Origin: Hippopus hippopus
Lineage: Eukaryota > Mollusca > Bivalvia > Cardiida > Cardiidae
DNA: 64,000 nt
NCBI GenBank assembly: GCA_946811185.2
Contig: OX328108.1
Location: 39,078,357 to 39,142,356, forward strand
Reading direction: 5' to 3'
Shown in pieces: positions 22,808-30,329 of the stretch (position 1 is its first letter; every line of letters begins with the position of its first letter). Below the pieces are notes generated by a model that saw only the letters and a program-made list of their open reading frames with translations, had not been told where the DNA came from and did not search any database. The position numbers and the translations under genes are program-made.

Positions 22808-23553
22808 TAGTCGATCTCTGTCAAATTTGCTTTCAACGATATTACGACATTTATATGTAAACCTGTAAGATATTTCTTCATTGTCACTCAATTCTCAAAA
22901 AGATAAAAAAAAAAAAATGTCACTCAATTTTCAAAAAAATGTCACACAAATATTAAAAATTGTCAAACAAATATTAAAAAGTGTCACTCATTTTACGTTT
23001 TTGTACGTTTACACGTAAATTCTCAAAGGCTCAAATTAAAAAAAAGTACCACTTATTTTCCAAAAAGTGTCACTCATTTTTCAAAAAGTGTCACTCATTT
23101 TCTAGAAAGTTTTAGTCATTTTTTTTTTTTTTTTTCGTGCCAGTCACTTTACATCCCCCCACAATAGTATTTTTTTTCTTATTTCTGGCGCGAAATCTAA
23201 AAATACATTAAGAGGCTACGTAACCCTTTATGGGAGCACATTAAAAAAAACTTCAGGTGTGGGTGTGGGTGTGTGTGTAATTTTATGATTCTTAATCATT
23301 GATGATTTGTAATGTCTTTGTTTCATATAAATTTCAGTGATGTATATATTCTTTAATTTGATGAGAGAAAATCTAAATACCCACCTTTAAAGGTTTTACT
23401 CATATTTCCAAAGACTAACTGTTATTCATTTTATTCTATCATGGTCGTATTGCTTGTAAATGTTATTCATTTTATTCGATCGTATTGCTTGTAAATTAAA
23501 AGATAGTAAGAAAGAATTTCTCTTTGCGTCTTGAGTTAATCCAACGTAAGAAT
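22808..23553 (+). promoter_or_regulatory. Gap between PolB and late-type gene cluster
   Basis: Contains a degenerate array (about 22880-23150) of eight to ten short units like AAAAAGTGTCACTCATTTTT. An E2F-like site GGCGCGAAA lies at about 23186, a (GT)n-rich stretch at 23257-23278, a TATA-like TATAAAT at about 23326, and two ~40-bp repeats (GTTATTCATTTTATTC...GTATTGCTTGTAAAT) at about 23420-23495. It probably holds the 3' end of the PolB transcript and the promoter of the membrane protein/ATPase cluster. No protein-coding frame is credible. Confidence 0.5.
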
Positions 23554-23814
23554 ATGACAGAAACTCCGGAAAAAGAAACGTTTTTACGTTTCCCTAAACC
23601 TGACGAAGAAAGTCAGAGTGACAAGTGGCATTTACTTGGTACCCGGGTCCCACAAGCAGAGATTGTCTACTTTTGTCAGATGATCATAGTGTACATCATT
23701 ATTATTACAGCGATCGTCAATCTATCCATAAAAAACGGTTCTACCGAACTCTGGGTATCACTTTTGAGTAGCTGTATCGGATACGCTTTACCTAACCCAA
23801 AACTTAAGAAATAA
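23554..23814 (+). CDS. Small two-helix membrane protein of Polinton type
   Basis: 86 aa from the first ATG at 23554; a longer frame upstream would need a non-ATG start. The N-terminal third is charged and proline-bearing (FLRFPKPDEE). It is followed by a strong hydrophobic helix (VYFCQMIIVYIIIITAIVNL) and a second segment ending in LLSSCIGYALPNPKLKK. The gene sits directly before the packaging ATPase, with stop and start overlapping as TAATG. I believe this kind of short protein with a GYxLPNP tail recurs next to the ATPase in Polintons, but I cannot name a function. A virion-membrane or assembly role is possible. Confidence 0.7.
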   Translation: MTETPEKETFLRFPKPDEESQSDKWHLLGTRVPQAEIVYFCQMIIVYIIIITAIVNLSIKNGSTELWVSLLSSCIGYALPNPKLKK

Positions 23815-24467
23815 TGGCCGTCCCTCTTCCCTTCGAACCATGTTCTAGTATGTGTATTAGCGGACAAACTGGTAGTGGTAAAACCCAATGGGTGTATCGC
23901 TTTTTGAAACAAGTAAACCTCATGTACGGACGAGACCCCCCTTCCCATATTCTCTATTGCTACGGTATCCACCAAGACTTGTTTGATGCCATGGAGAGTT
24001 CCATTCCAAACTTTTACAGTAAGCAAGGATTGCCTACTGCGGAAGAATTGGATGACTTCACAAAAGACAAAAAACACAAGTTAATCATTTTAGACGACCT
24101 AATGCACGAGGTCATGCGGAGTAAAGAAATGGAGCTACTTTTCACACAAGGTTGCCATCACAGAAAAGTATCGGTGATTATGATCACGCAAAACTTATAT
24201 CCCGGGGGTAAACATGCCAGAACTATTGCACTGAATACCTGGTATCTGGTACTTATGAAAAATATTCGAGACATATCTCAGGTAGCGGTATTAGGACGAC
24301 AGCTTTATCCCCGTAAGTCCAGAGGGTTTATGCAAGCTTACGAAGATGCCCTTAATACGATACACGGTTATTTCATAGTGGACATGTCCCCTCACTCCGA
24401 TAACAAGTACCGTTTAAGGACACTTATTTTTCCCAACGAGGAGCCTATTGTGTACCGTTTGACGTAA
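23814..24467 (+). CDS. FtsK/HerA-superfamily genome-packaging ATPase
   Basis: 217 aa, the usual size for Polinton ATPases (related to poxvirus A32 packaging ATPases). Walker A is GQTGSGKT (17-24). Walker B is KLIILDDL (D94, D95). The following VSVIMITQNLYP (about 119-130) carries the polar sensor residue typical of the family. It would drive DNA translocation into capsids. The start codon overlaps the stop of the membrane-protein gene (TAATG), so both probably come from one transcript. Intact, no missing catalytic residue. Confidence 0.95.
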   Translation: MAVPLPFEPCSSMCISGQTGSGKTQWVYRFLKQVNLMYGRDPPSHILYCYGIHQDLFDAMESSIPNFYSKQGLPTAEELDDFTKDKKHKLIILDDLMHEVMRSKEMELLFTQGCHHRKVSVIMITQNLYPGGKHARTIALNTWYLVLMKNIRDISQVAVLGRQLYPRKSRGFMQAYEDALNTIHGYFIVDMSPHSDNKYRLRTLIFPNEEPIVYRLT

Positions 24468-24499
24468 GAATGGCGATAATGAGCTTATAAGAAGACAAT

Positions 24500-24823
24500 A
24501 TGGTTGAACTAATCAAACAACAACGACACTTCCTATATTTAGTGGCCAACACTACAGCCGCCCAAAGAAAGTCGCTTTTAAAAACAATTACCAGTCAGCA
24601 ATTAAGAGCACTTAGTCAAATTGCATACAATATTATCCGGTTTAAAGGCAGATTGTCCCTTACGGAAAAAAACAGCTTAAAACGGCAGAGACGCTTCATT
24701 TACTTGCTTGGAGATCGTAATATTGGGTTTGTTCATAAGAAGGAAGCCATTCAACATAAACAACGTATTATCCATAAATTGGTGAAGATCGCTTCCGCCT
24801 ACTTACAAACCGTATTACAGTAA
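24500..24823 (+). CDS. Small basic helical protein, copy 1
   Basis: 107 aa, strongly basic, predicted mostly helical, no membrane segment. It aligns along most of its length with the leftward protein at 27141-27488: QRKSLLKTITSQQLRAL here against ERKNLLQNLSNRRLKAI there, then a basic RQRRFIYLL/ERRRLLLRTL block. The pair are therefore paralogues on opposite arms. Basic charge and location beside packaging and capsid genes suggest a DNA-binding or core role, but no named function is assigned. Its stop overlaps the next start (TAATG at 24821). Confidence 0.75.
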   Translation: MVELIKQQRHFLYLVANTTAAQRKSLLKTITSQQLRALSQIAYNIIRFKGRLSLTEKNSLKRQRRFIYLLGDRNIGFVHKKEAIQHKQRIIHKLVKIASAYLQTVLQ

Positions 24824-25014
24824 TGGAGAAATACGTATTAGTGCCTTTCGAAAAGTTTGAGCGATTGAAAAAACTGTCTGGGAGACAAGATGATCGGCAG
24901 AGAGAGGGAAGGGAAGATCCCCCGAAAAAGAAGAAGAATAGAAAATTAACACTTTTTCCTCCGGGGCTTAGAGAGAAGAAAAGAAAGAAAGATATAGACT
25001 GGATTTCTTTTTAA
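24823..25014 (+). CDS. Small lysine-rich protein
   Basis: 63 aa, starting by overlap with the previous stop. The N-terminus is MEKYVLVPFEKFERLKKL, the middle is lysine/arginine-rich, then LFPPGLREKKRKKDIDWISF. The C-terminal KDxDW motif also ends the leftward protein at 26387-26731. The charge pattern resembles viral core or condensation peptides, which is an inference. It is the last gene of the rightward arm. Confidence 0.65.
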   Translation: MEKYVLVPFEKFERLKKLSGRQDDRQREGREDPPKKKKNRKLTLFPPGLREKKRKKDIDWISF

Positions 25015-25047
25015 ATAATAAGACAATTTTACATTTTTTTTTATATT

Positions 25048-25072
25048 TTTATTTACAAAATAATACAATAAA
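25048..25072. terminator. Back-to-back poly(A) signals between convergent arms
   Basis: AATAAA at 25067-25072 on the + strand and its complement TTTATT at 25048-25053 (AATAAA on the - strand) lie in the ~100-bp gap between the last rightward gene and the capsid gene, so the 3' ends of both arms probably overlap. Confidence 0.7.
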
Positions 25073-25115
25073 AGTATGAAAGAAGCCACGAGTCATTTTT
25101 GTTTTCCTCCATAAT

Positions 25116-26378
25116 CTATTGTATATACACATTTCTCGCTTTATCGATCGTAAGTATTTCTGGAAAGGTTGCGTACAGTAGCAATGTCACACTTTCTGGT
25201 AAAGGTTTAGCAAATTTGATTTCCAAACGGCAAAGACCTCTTCTTTTTGTGCTAAAAGAATAGTAGGGATCGATATCCAACACGTATAGGCAGTATCCTT
25301 GCTTGTACTCTGTGTACGTGATGTTGATATCATTTCTACAGGAAGTGAGGGTCTGATAACAGTCGGTGAAATGATTTCCTTCAAAATTAGGTTGCAATGG
25401 TTGCGATGGTACGGATTGTCCATCAACGAAGAAACCGAGGTAACTGCAGTCGTAATGTTTCAGGTTGAATGGGTTTGTTTTGTAGTCCCCGTTATACGAA
25501 ACGCTTGGAACCGCCCCTATGATGATTTTGTTTGGCACCCTACCTTGAAATATATCGTCTGCGTGAAAACTATATTGTCCCTGCGCTATCGAGGTTGTTT
25601 TTATCTCTGAGCGGAAATAAGGGTACATAGCCGGAGTGTCCTGAATCATTTTGTCATGGGCCAAAAGCAAATCGTTCTGTAACCGCTGAATACAGAGCTT
25701 GAAACGGGCGTCAACGATTTGCACCTTGTAATTCGGAGTTAACGCATCTGTAATGATTCGAAATGCATCGGATGCTTGCCAAAATTTAAGCGCCATTTGC
25801 ACTCCGTTTATAAGTAACTTTGGTTGTTGAAATAAGTCCACCGGGATACTCCCTTCTAGATCTATAATCTTACCACCCTTGGTCCTATCATATCTTTGAA
25901 ATAAACCGCCATTTGATCCAGTTTTTGGGTCGCTATCGTCCAGATTTGGGTCATCCTTGAAAAATAATTGGCTGGTCAGAAAAGCTTCCTGTATAGATCG
26001 ATTGGTATTTAGTATGGTGTCAATGTAGGCCTTATACGGATGAGTTGTTCCGCTATTCGGGAGTGGTTTTTGTTGTAAATGAATGTCCAGTTGTCTGAAA
26101 ATGGTGTGCAAGGGTAAATTGATTAGTCCTAGCGTGTCATCTGCGGTCACGGGGGTACCGTCTTGTAAAGCCAGTCTTAATTTCAGCCTCAATTTACATT
26201 CCTTCAAGTTGATATAGGCGCTGGCCTGTGGCGGTATATTAAATTCTAAGCTCGATGAAGAATCAGTTACGGGATTAATGGGTCGAAATTCGATCCAATC
26301 TTTCGATAACAAGGACGAATCTTTCGTGATCGTGTTAAATAACGATAATTCTTCTATGTGTTGCATTTTACTATTCAT
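25116..26378 (-). CDS. Double-jelly-roll major capsid protein (hexon-like, Polinton PY)
   Basis: 420 aa from the first ATG at 26378; a four-codon upstream extension would start at TTG and is rejected. The sequence matches the widespread invertebrate family that includes C. elegans F54H12.2, recognised as the Polinton major capsid protein. Marker stretches are SAYINL (53-58), LPLHTIFRQLDIHL (88-101), HPYKAYIDTIL (113-123) and TSQLFFKDDP (135-144), then RVPNKIIIGAV and the C-terminal GLCRLEIKFAKPL. It is full length and uninterrupted, and would form the icosahedral shell. It lies 8 bp downstream of the coiled-coil gene and is the last gene of the leftward arm. I saw no TATA box just upstream. 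Confidence 0.92.
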   Translation of the reverse strand: MNSKMQHIEELSLFNTITKDSSLLSKDWIEFRPINPVTDSSSSLEFNIPPQASAYINLKECKLRLKLRLALQDGTPVTADDTLGLINLPLHTIFRQLDIHLQQKPLPNSGTTHPYKAYIDTILNTNRSIQEAFLTSQLFFKDDPNLDDSDPKTGSNGGLFQRYDRTKGGKIIDLEGSIPVDLFQQPKLLINGVQMALKFWQASDAFRIITDALTPNYKVQIVDARFKLCIQRLQNDLLLAHDKMIQDTPAMYPYFRSEIKTTSIAQGQYSFHADDIFQGRVPNKIIIGAVPSVSYNGDYKTNPFNLKHYDCSYLGFFVDGQSVPSQPLQPNFEGNHFTDCYQTLTSCRNDINITYTEYKQGYCLYVLDIDPYYSFSTKRRGLCRLEIKFAKPLPESVTLLLYATFPEILTIDKARNVYIQ

Positions 26379-26386
26379 CGTAAATT

Positions 26387-26731
26387 TCAAAATACCCAGT
26401 CGGGATCTTTGCGATACGTTTTGCGAGTCTTCTTACGCTTGGTGTTCTTACGATCTTCGTCTTCACCATTCTTACGTTTAATCTGAGATTTTGCCCTATC
26501 AACGGCTTCGGTTAACGGGCTCACCATTTTTACCTGAGGCGTTTTGACTTTTTCAAGTTTTTCTTCCATATCCCGCAGCAGTTTATTCTTTTCTTCTAGT
26601 ATTTTCTCCAAATTCCTTATTTGATCTGGGATATGGTCTTTCGGTTTAAAATAGTTAATCCAATACTCCACATCTTCTTTGTACGGAACCCACTTCTGTT
26701 GTTCTGAATCAAAGACGTCTATGGAACCCAT
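26387..26731 (-). CDS. Coiled-coil basic protein of capsid cluster
   Basis: 114 aa. An N-terminal part with aromatic residues (FDSEQQKWVPYKEDVEYWI) leads into a clear coiled coil (about 37-62, IRNLEKILEEKNKLLRDMEE). The tail is rich in lysine and arginine with nuclear-localisation-like stretches and ends KDPDWVF. Its start overlaps the end of the penton-like gene by 13 bp. The tail motif KDxDW is shared with the 63-aa protein of the other arm. Probably a minor virion or core protein; not recognised by name. Confidence 0.7.
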   Translation of the reverse strand: MGSIDVFDSEQQKWVPYKEDVEYWINYFKPKDHIPDQIRNLEKILEEKNKLLRDMEEKLEKVKTPQVKMVSPLTEAVDRAKSQIKRKNGEDEDRKNTKRKKTRKTYRKDPDWVF

Positions 26732-27144
26732 GATTTCTTGAAATGAAGGACGCAGTGAAAATCGTTCGATTTCAAATCAATGGGTTTTAAATCTTCGCTT
26801 TTTAACGACAGTCTAATAGTGTTAAATCTTTTGACACTCACGGGTCTATAACGTCGATGAAGACATTCGGTAAATTTAAATTTCTTGTATCTTGTTTCGA
26901 TTTCTATGCTGGTGAGAACGGGTTGTAACTTGTTCCTGACAAACGCTTCCTCTATGATATCGCAATTCAAATACAATCGCTTACTTCGAGGTGTAAAGTC
27001 ACAGGTCAATGACGATTCTACGAGAGCACATAACCAACTTCCTTCTAAAATATAGTCTTTAGAAAACTGGAACAAGAAATCGGCGTTATTCTTACGTATA
27101 TCGATCGATTCTGCGCAATTCAAATATAGGTAAAACTCTGTCAT
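26719..27144 (-). CDS. Probable minor capsid (penton) protein
   Basis: 141 aa, beta-strand-rich, beginning MTEFYLYLNCAESIDIRKNN, with ILEGSWLCALVESS, LYLNCDIIEEAFVRNKLQPV and a C-terminal TIRLSLKSEDLKPIDL...CVLHFKK. Size, operon position upstream of the major capsid protein and the strand pattern fit the single-jelly-roll penton protein of Polintons (PX). Assignment rests on recalled family features and context; structure prediction would settle it. It overlaps the genes on both sides by a few bases. Confidence 0.6.
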   Translation of the reverse strand: MTEFYLYLNCAESIDIRKNNADFLFQFSKDYILEGSWLCALVESSLTCDFTPRSKRLYLNCDIIEEAFVRNKLQPVLTSIEIETRYKKFKFTECLHRRYRPVSVKRFNTIRLSLKSEDLKPIDLKSNDFHCVLHFKKSWVP

Positions 27145-27488
27145 TCTTCTCTCCTCGTTCTCAATTCGTCAAGTATGGTAGGAATGAGATAAACTGGGCG
27201 TAATAAAATGGGTATAAATGAATGAAATCGTTGAAGTAAAGTCTTCTTACGGCTAGATGAAACGTTATTTGAGCATAGTGTGCGTAACAATAGTCTCCTT
27301 CTTTCGAAATTTTGAACATCTCTTCTCATTGGATTAATGATTCCGTTAAGGATACGTTTTGCTACCTCGATGATAGCCTTTAGTCGACGATTCGATAAAT
27401 TCTGCAGTAAATTCTTCCTTTCCGCCGTGTCGGTCTCTTGTAGGTGTAGTAAATAAGAGAAATGTAAATAAACTGTAGAGTGTTCCAT
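27141..27488 (-). CDS. Small basic helical protein, copy 2
   Basis: 115 aa from the first ATG at 27488; a longer frame to 27542 would start at TTG. It is a paralogue of the rightward 107-aa protein: TAERKNLLQNLSNRRLKAII here against AAQRKSLLKTITSQQLRALS there. A basic block FERRRLLLRTLCSNN and a helical tail follow. It starts 20 bp after the TBP-like gene and overlaps the penton-like start by 4 bp, so it is probably co-transcribed with the TBP-like and capsid genes. Function unknown. Confidence 0.75.
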   Translation of the reverse strand: MEHSTVYLHFSYLLHLQETDTAERKNLLQNLSNRRLKAIIEVAKRILNGIINPMRRDVQNFERRRLLLRTLCSNNVSSSRKKTLLQRFHSFIPILLRPVYLIPTILDELRTRREE

Positions 27489-27507
27489 GGTTGAATTGTT
27501 GAAATAC

Positions 27508-28035
27508 TCATTCCTTCTTACGCGTATAGAGTTCGAGTTCAATTAGTGTGGGACAAACAACCTCGTCCTCTTGTTGTGGAGAGGTTACACCCGTTATAAC
27601 CACTTTCCCCGTATGAAAGCAACAAAAATGCACACCTTTCCGTTTAAAGTTAAGGGAAGGAAATAACTCTGGTTCGTATACGACATCTCTATCGAAAGAC
27701 AAACGCTTCAGATCCAAATTCGAACTGAGGGTATGGCTCATAGACATGGTTAAAAGTTTTGCGTCCGAAAAATTTACGGGATATCCGCAATTCTGAAGCA
27801 GTCTGGCATATTTTCGTATCCGTTTATACCCCTCTCTTTTACTCGAAGCTTTACCGTTACAGTTGATAATACCGTTAGAAAACACTAAACAATTTCCTCC
27901 AATTTTTCTGTGCTGCCATATCAACCCGAGAAATCGTGCTGGATCATACCGTACATTCGTTATTTTGTAGCAGAGTTGTCTTAAATCAATATGGCAGTTG
28001 AGTTGAGCGCTGTAGACCACGTTTGTGATGATCAT
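27508..28035 (-). CDS. TATA-binding protein (TBP) homologue
   Basis: 175 aa covering the whole two-repeat TBP core and nothing else. Repeat 1 has YDPARFLGLIW, LVFSNGIINCNGKAS and RKYARLLQNCGYPVNF; repeat 2 has VVYEPELFPSLNF and FHTGKVVITG. The four phenylalanines that kink TATA DNA are in place (F35, F52, F125, F140). The spacing F35 to F52 is 17, as in cellular TBP; F125 to F140 is 15, two shorter. The stirrup YEPELFP that contacts TFIIB and the basic helix KRIRKYAR that contacts TFIIA are retained. YEPELF points to a eukaryotic rather than archaeal ancestry. It is divergent overall, so it is not a recent host pseudogene. A consensus TATA box lies 52 bp upstream of its ATG. Expected role: recruiting RNA polymerase II machinery to element promoters, or competing with host TBP. 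TBP is not a standard Polinton gene as far as I know. Confidence 0.87.
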   Translation of the reverse strand: MIITNVVYSAQLNCHIDLRQLCYKITNVRYDPARFLGLIWQHRKIGGNCLVFSNGIINCNGKASSKREGYKRIRKYARLLQNCGYPVNFSDAKLLTMSMSHTLSSNLDLKRLSFDRDVVYEPELFPSLNFKRKGVHFCCFHTGKVVITGVTSPQQEDEVVCPTLIELELYTRKKE

Positions 28036-28086
28036 GATCGTTTGACTGTCTACACATAAATGATTGAATATTGCTAGTTTTCATTC

Positions 28087-28094
28087 CTTATATA
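28087..28094 (-). promoter_or_regulatory. TATA box of the TBP-like gene
   Basis: TATATAAG on the minus strand, 52 bp before the ATG of the TBP-like gene. A SINE starts immediately upstream of it (28096), so any distal promoter sequence has been displaced. Confidence 0.65.
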
Positions 28095-28095
28095 G

Positions 28096-28330
28096 CGAGC
28101 TCCGTTAGGTTAGTCGATAGAGTGCTGGACTTCAATGCACGAGGTCAAGCGTTCGATCCCTGACTACCACCCCCTGGCTCGATCTATTTTTTTTTCTTTA
28201 AATTGATGATAGTCACTGCGCCAGGATTCATTCCTCTCCCACCAATGACCATTGTTTTGACGTTAATCATGTGGGAAAACACCCAGTGGCTTGGAAAGAA
28301 AATTGCGCGAAGTACTTGCAAAAGAAACTC
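28096..28330 (+). mobile_element. tRNA-derived SINE inserted in the Polinton
   Basis: The head resembles a degenerate tRNA: A-box-like TTAGTCGATAGAGTGCTGG and B-box-like GCGTTCGATCCC. It is followed by a T-rich spacer and a tail with AGGATTCATTCCTCTCCCAC and ATCATGTGGGAAAACACC. A second copy lies inverted at 57261-57443 with the same order of parts, which proves it is a dispersed element. It sits between the TBP promoter and the integrase 3' end and does not interrupt a gene. The antisense open frame of 78 codons at 28184-28420 is an artefact of it. Confidence 0.8.
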
Positions 28331-28447
28331 GAGGAACGCGCGGATAGCTGTACTGTCCGCCGTGATATAATTAAGATAATGTTGAAAACGGCGTAAAACA
28401 CCACACAATCGAGCAATCAATTCAACCCTTTATATGTAATCAATTGT

Positions 28448-29560
28448 TTACGAGTATTGCGTAATATCAGTTTCCGGTATCCAGCTGTCATACTTTTTTG
28501 GCCAGTGTAACCATCGCACCAGGACTTCCCGCTTTTTATTGCGTGTCCTTCTTTTCAATATTTTTTCGATGCTAAATTCGGTACCTTCGTCAACATTTAT
28601 AGCTTGCAATTCTTGCTCGTAAAATGTACCGTCGATTTCGTCATTGTCCCAGTCTACTAAGGTGTAAACTGGAATTCCTCGTCTTTTAAAGCGTGATTTG
28701 ATTTTGAAGATCTCCCCTGTCCATTTTTGCGAGTATTCTCTGTCAAATACGGACCTGATGTGCGACAATCGTACAGTCTGACCGATTTTATATTTCATTT
28801 TTTTGATAACGGGCTGTTCCCGCTTACTTCCCTTGGTTCTAATGAGATACTGTTGAAGACGGCTTTCCCCCTCATTTTCCATGGAAATTGCTGCTGGATT
28901 TTCTCCGAGACTCCTATGAGAAGTATGATTGTAACTATGTACAACATCCTGTAAAATGTCAATGTACCGACGGGTTCTATTCTTGAGCAGGTATCAAAAA
29001 ATCTTGTGTTTTATGGTTTTAATGACTCTTTCGGCGTAATTCGCCTTTGTTTCCGTGTTATACGCGTACAGGTGATGTATGTTTTGACTTTTTAAATATG
29101 TATTTACTTCTTTGCTTCTAAATTCCATTCCTCGGTCCGTACGAATTGTTTTTGGTTTTTTGGGGCCTGTCAGTATACGTTTCAAGACCGTGACTAAATC
29201 AGCGCCTCGCTTACTCTTAACGGGTTGAGCATAAAGAAAACGAGAAAAGACATCGATAGCAATCAAAATATATTTCACACCTTCGTTATGCTTCTGTAAA
29301 TTGACCATATCCATAAGATCTATATCCCATTGACTATCAACCCCCTCAACGATCACTCTGGATCGTATAAATCGGCGTCTAGCCCCCCTCGTAAGCGAAT
29401 AGGACTCTTGATCCTGTAGCCATTTTCGTATTCGATGTCTACCAATGTTGTATTTACCCTGTGCTTTTACATACTGGTACAATTTCTCGGGGCCGCTAAA
29501 ACTAGCAGGATTATTGGAATCAAAATAAATAGAAGACAAGTATGTTTTCCAGTCATCCAT
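28448..29560 (-). pseudogene. Polinton integrase with one in-frame stop
   Basis: Retroviral-type DDE integrase that would insert the element and make its 6-bp duplication. The first part (28994-29560, 188 aa from an ATG) has a helical N-terminal domain and the catalytic core: D81 in WDIDLMDM, D142 in RTDRGMEF, E177 in NYAERVIKTIK, giving D,D(35)E spacing. A TGA at 28994-28996 interrupts it soon after the catalytic glutamate. The same frame then continues without another stop to 28448. That second part contains an SH3-like DNA-binding region (KIGQTVRLSH...PVYTLVDWDNDEIDGTFY) and a chromodomain (FSIEKILKRRT...LVRWLHWPKKYDSWIP). The frame is otherwise intact, so this is a recent single nonsense change, a sequencing error, or a readthrough codon. 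As it stands the element is probably not autonomous for integration. Confidence 0.93.
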
Positions 29561-29757
29561 GTTTTAATCAAATATACATAACTTACATTCTTACAAAATA
29601 TAGTATTACAACAAAACTGAATACAAAGGTCTAATTTGGTATGCATATAAAAAAGTGAGAAATCGTTCCATTTCGATTTCTATTTCTGTTTTTATATGTC
29701 TATAATGTATCCATTCACCAATCAATACAATCATCATATGCACAAGTCCAAACATGA

Positions 29758-30246
29758 TCACCAGTTATTTATAAACTCGTTCGGGTTACACTCTGTACAC
29801 TGAAGGGCTCCTAATTGGTTCATATGATCACTCTGCAGGTAACAGGGTATCACACCGTCCAATTCGGGTAAAGTTTTTCCAATGTTTGGCATAAGTTCTT
29901 TTAATCGTTCGTATTCTTTTGGTCTCAAGCAAATGCCTTTTTTGGTCGGCGCTACTTCTTCATTCGGTTTCCAATATTGTCTAATATCTACGCAAACGCT
30001 GCTTTCGCCAATACTGCAATGCACGTTGCCCCCGATGTGATATCCGTATGATACCTTATTTTCGAGGGCTTTGTCAACGTACTCTATTTGATTTACCAGG
30101 TTCTTCCAACGCATCAGAGTTAAGCTTATGCCTTTTTTGGTGGGTTTGTCATCTTTCCACTCCCTAATATCGACTCTCAATTCACCTCTCCATTCGTTCA
30201 CTTGTACGTAGCGTTCGTTACCGAGACTGAATTTTTCTCTTATCAT
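29758..30246 (-). CDS. Tandem PC4/p15-type transcription coactivator, ssDNA-binding
   Basis: 162 aa with two PC4 domains. Domain 1 (about 5-60): RYVQVNEWRGELRVDIREW then PTKKGISLTLMRW. Domain 2 (about 68-128): GGNVHCSIGESSVCVDIRQYW then PTKKGICLRPKEY. Cellular PC4 has one such domain and dimerises to bind single-stranded or melted DNA, assisting RNA polymerase II initiation. Here two are fused, so the protein may work as a built-in dimer. A short tail has C135, H141 and C150-x2-C153, possibly zinc-binding. Roles could be promoter melting, or ssDNA protection during strand-displacement replication. Same arm as the TBP-like gene and with its own TATA box 54 bp upstream. Confidence 0.85.
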   Translation of the reverse strand: MIREKFSLGNERYVQVNEWRGELRVDIREWKDDKPTKKGISLTLMRWKNLVNQIEYVDKALENKVSYGYHIGGNVHCSIGESSVCVDIRQYWKPNEEVAPTKKGICLRPKEYERLKELMPNIGKTLPELDGVIPCYLQSDHMNQLGALQCTECNPNEFINNW

Positions 30247-30299
30247 GTTGTTCGTTCGAGTGCCAAAACTCTAATGACTTCTACACACATACTACGGAG

Positions 30300-30306
30300 T
30301 TATATA
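30300..30306 (-). promoter_or_regulatory. TATA box of the PC4-like gene
   Basis: TATATAA on the minus strand, 54 bp upstream of the PC4-like ATG (30246) and just downstream of the stop of the 109-aa gene. Confidence 0.6.
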
Positions 30307-30329
30307 GTCATAAAGTTTCTTCTGATTGG

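Noticed and set aside
28096..28168. Possible functional tRNA gene
   Set aside because: A and B boxes are degenerate, stems do not pair convincingly, and the SINE tail follows directly; a tRNA-derived SINE head fits better.
28184..28420. 78-codon antisense frame in the Polinton
   Set aside because: It covers the SINE insertion; the same sequence elsewhere (57261-57443) is non-coding.
23547..29600. Recurrent GTAAGAA motif near several gene starts
   Set aside because: Several occurrences fall inside coding sequence (for example the last codons of the TBP-like gene region), and positions relative to starts are not constant.
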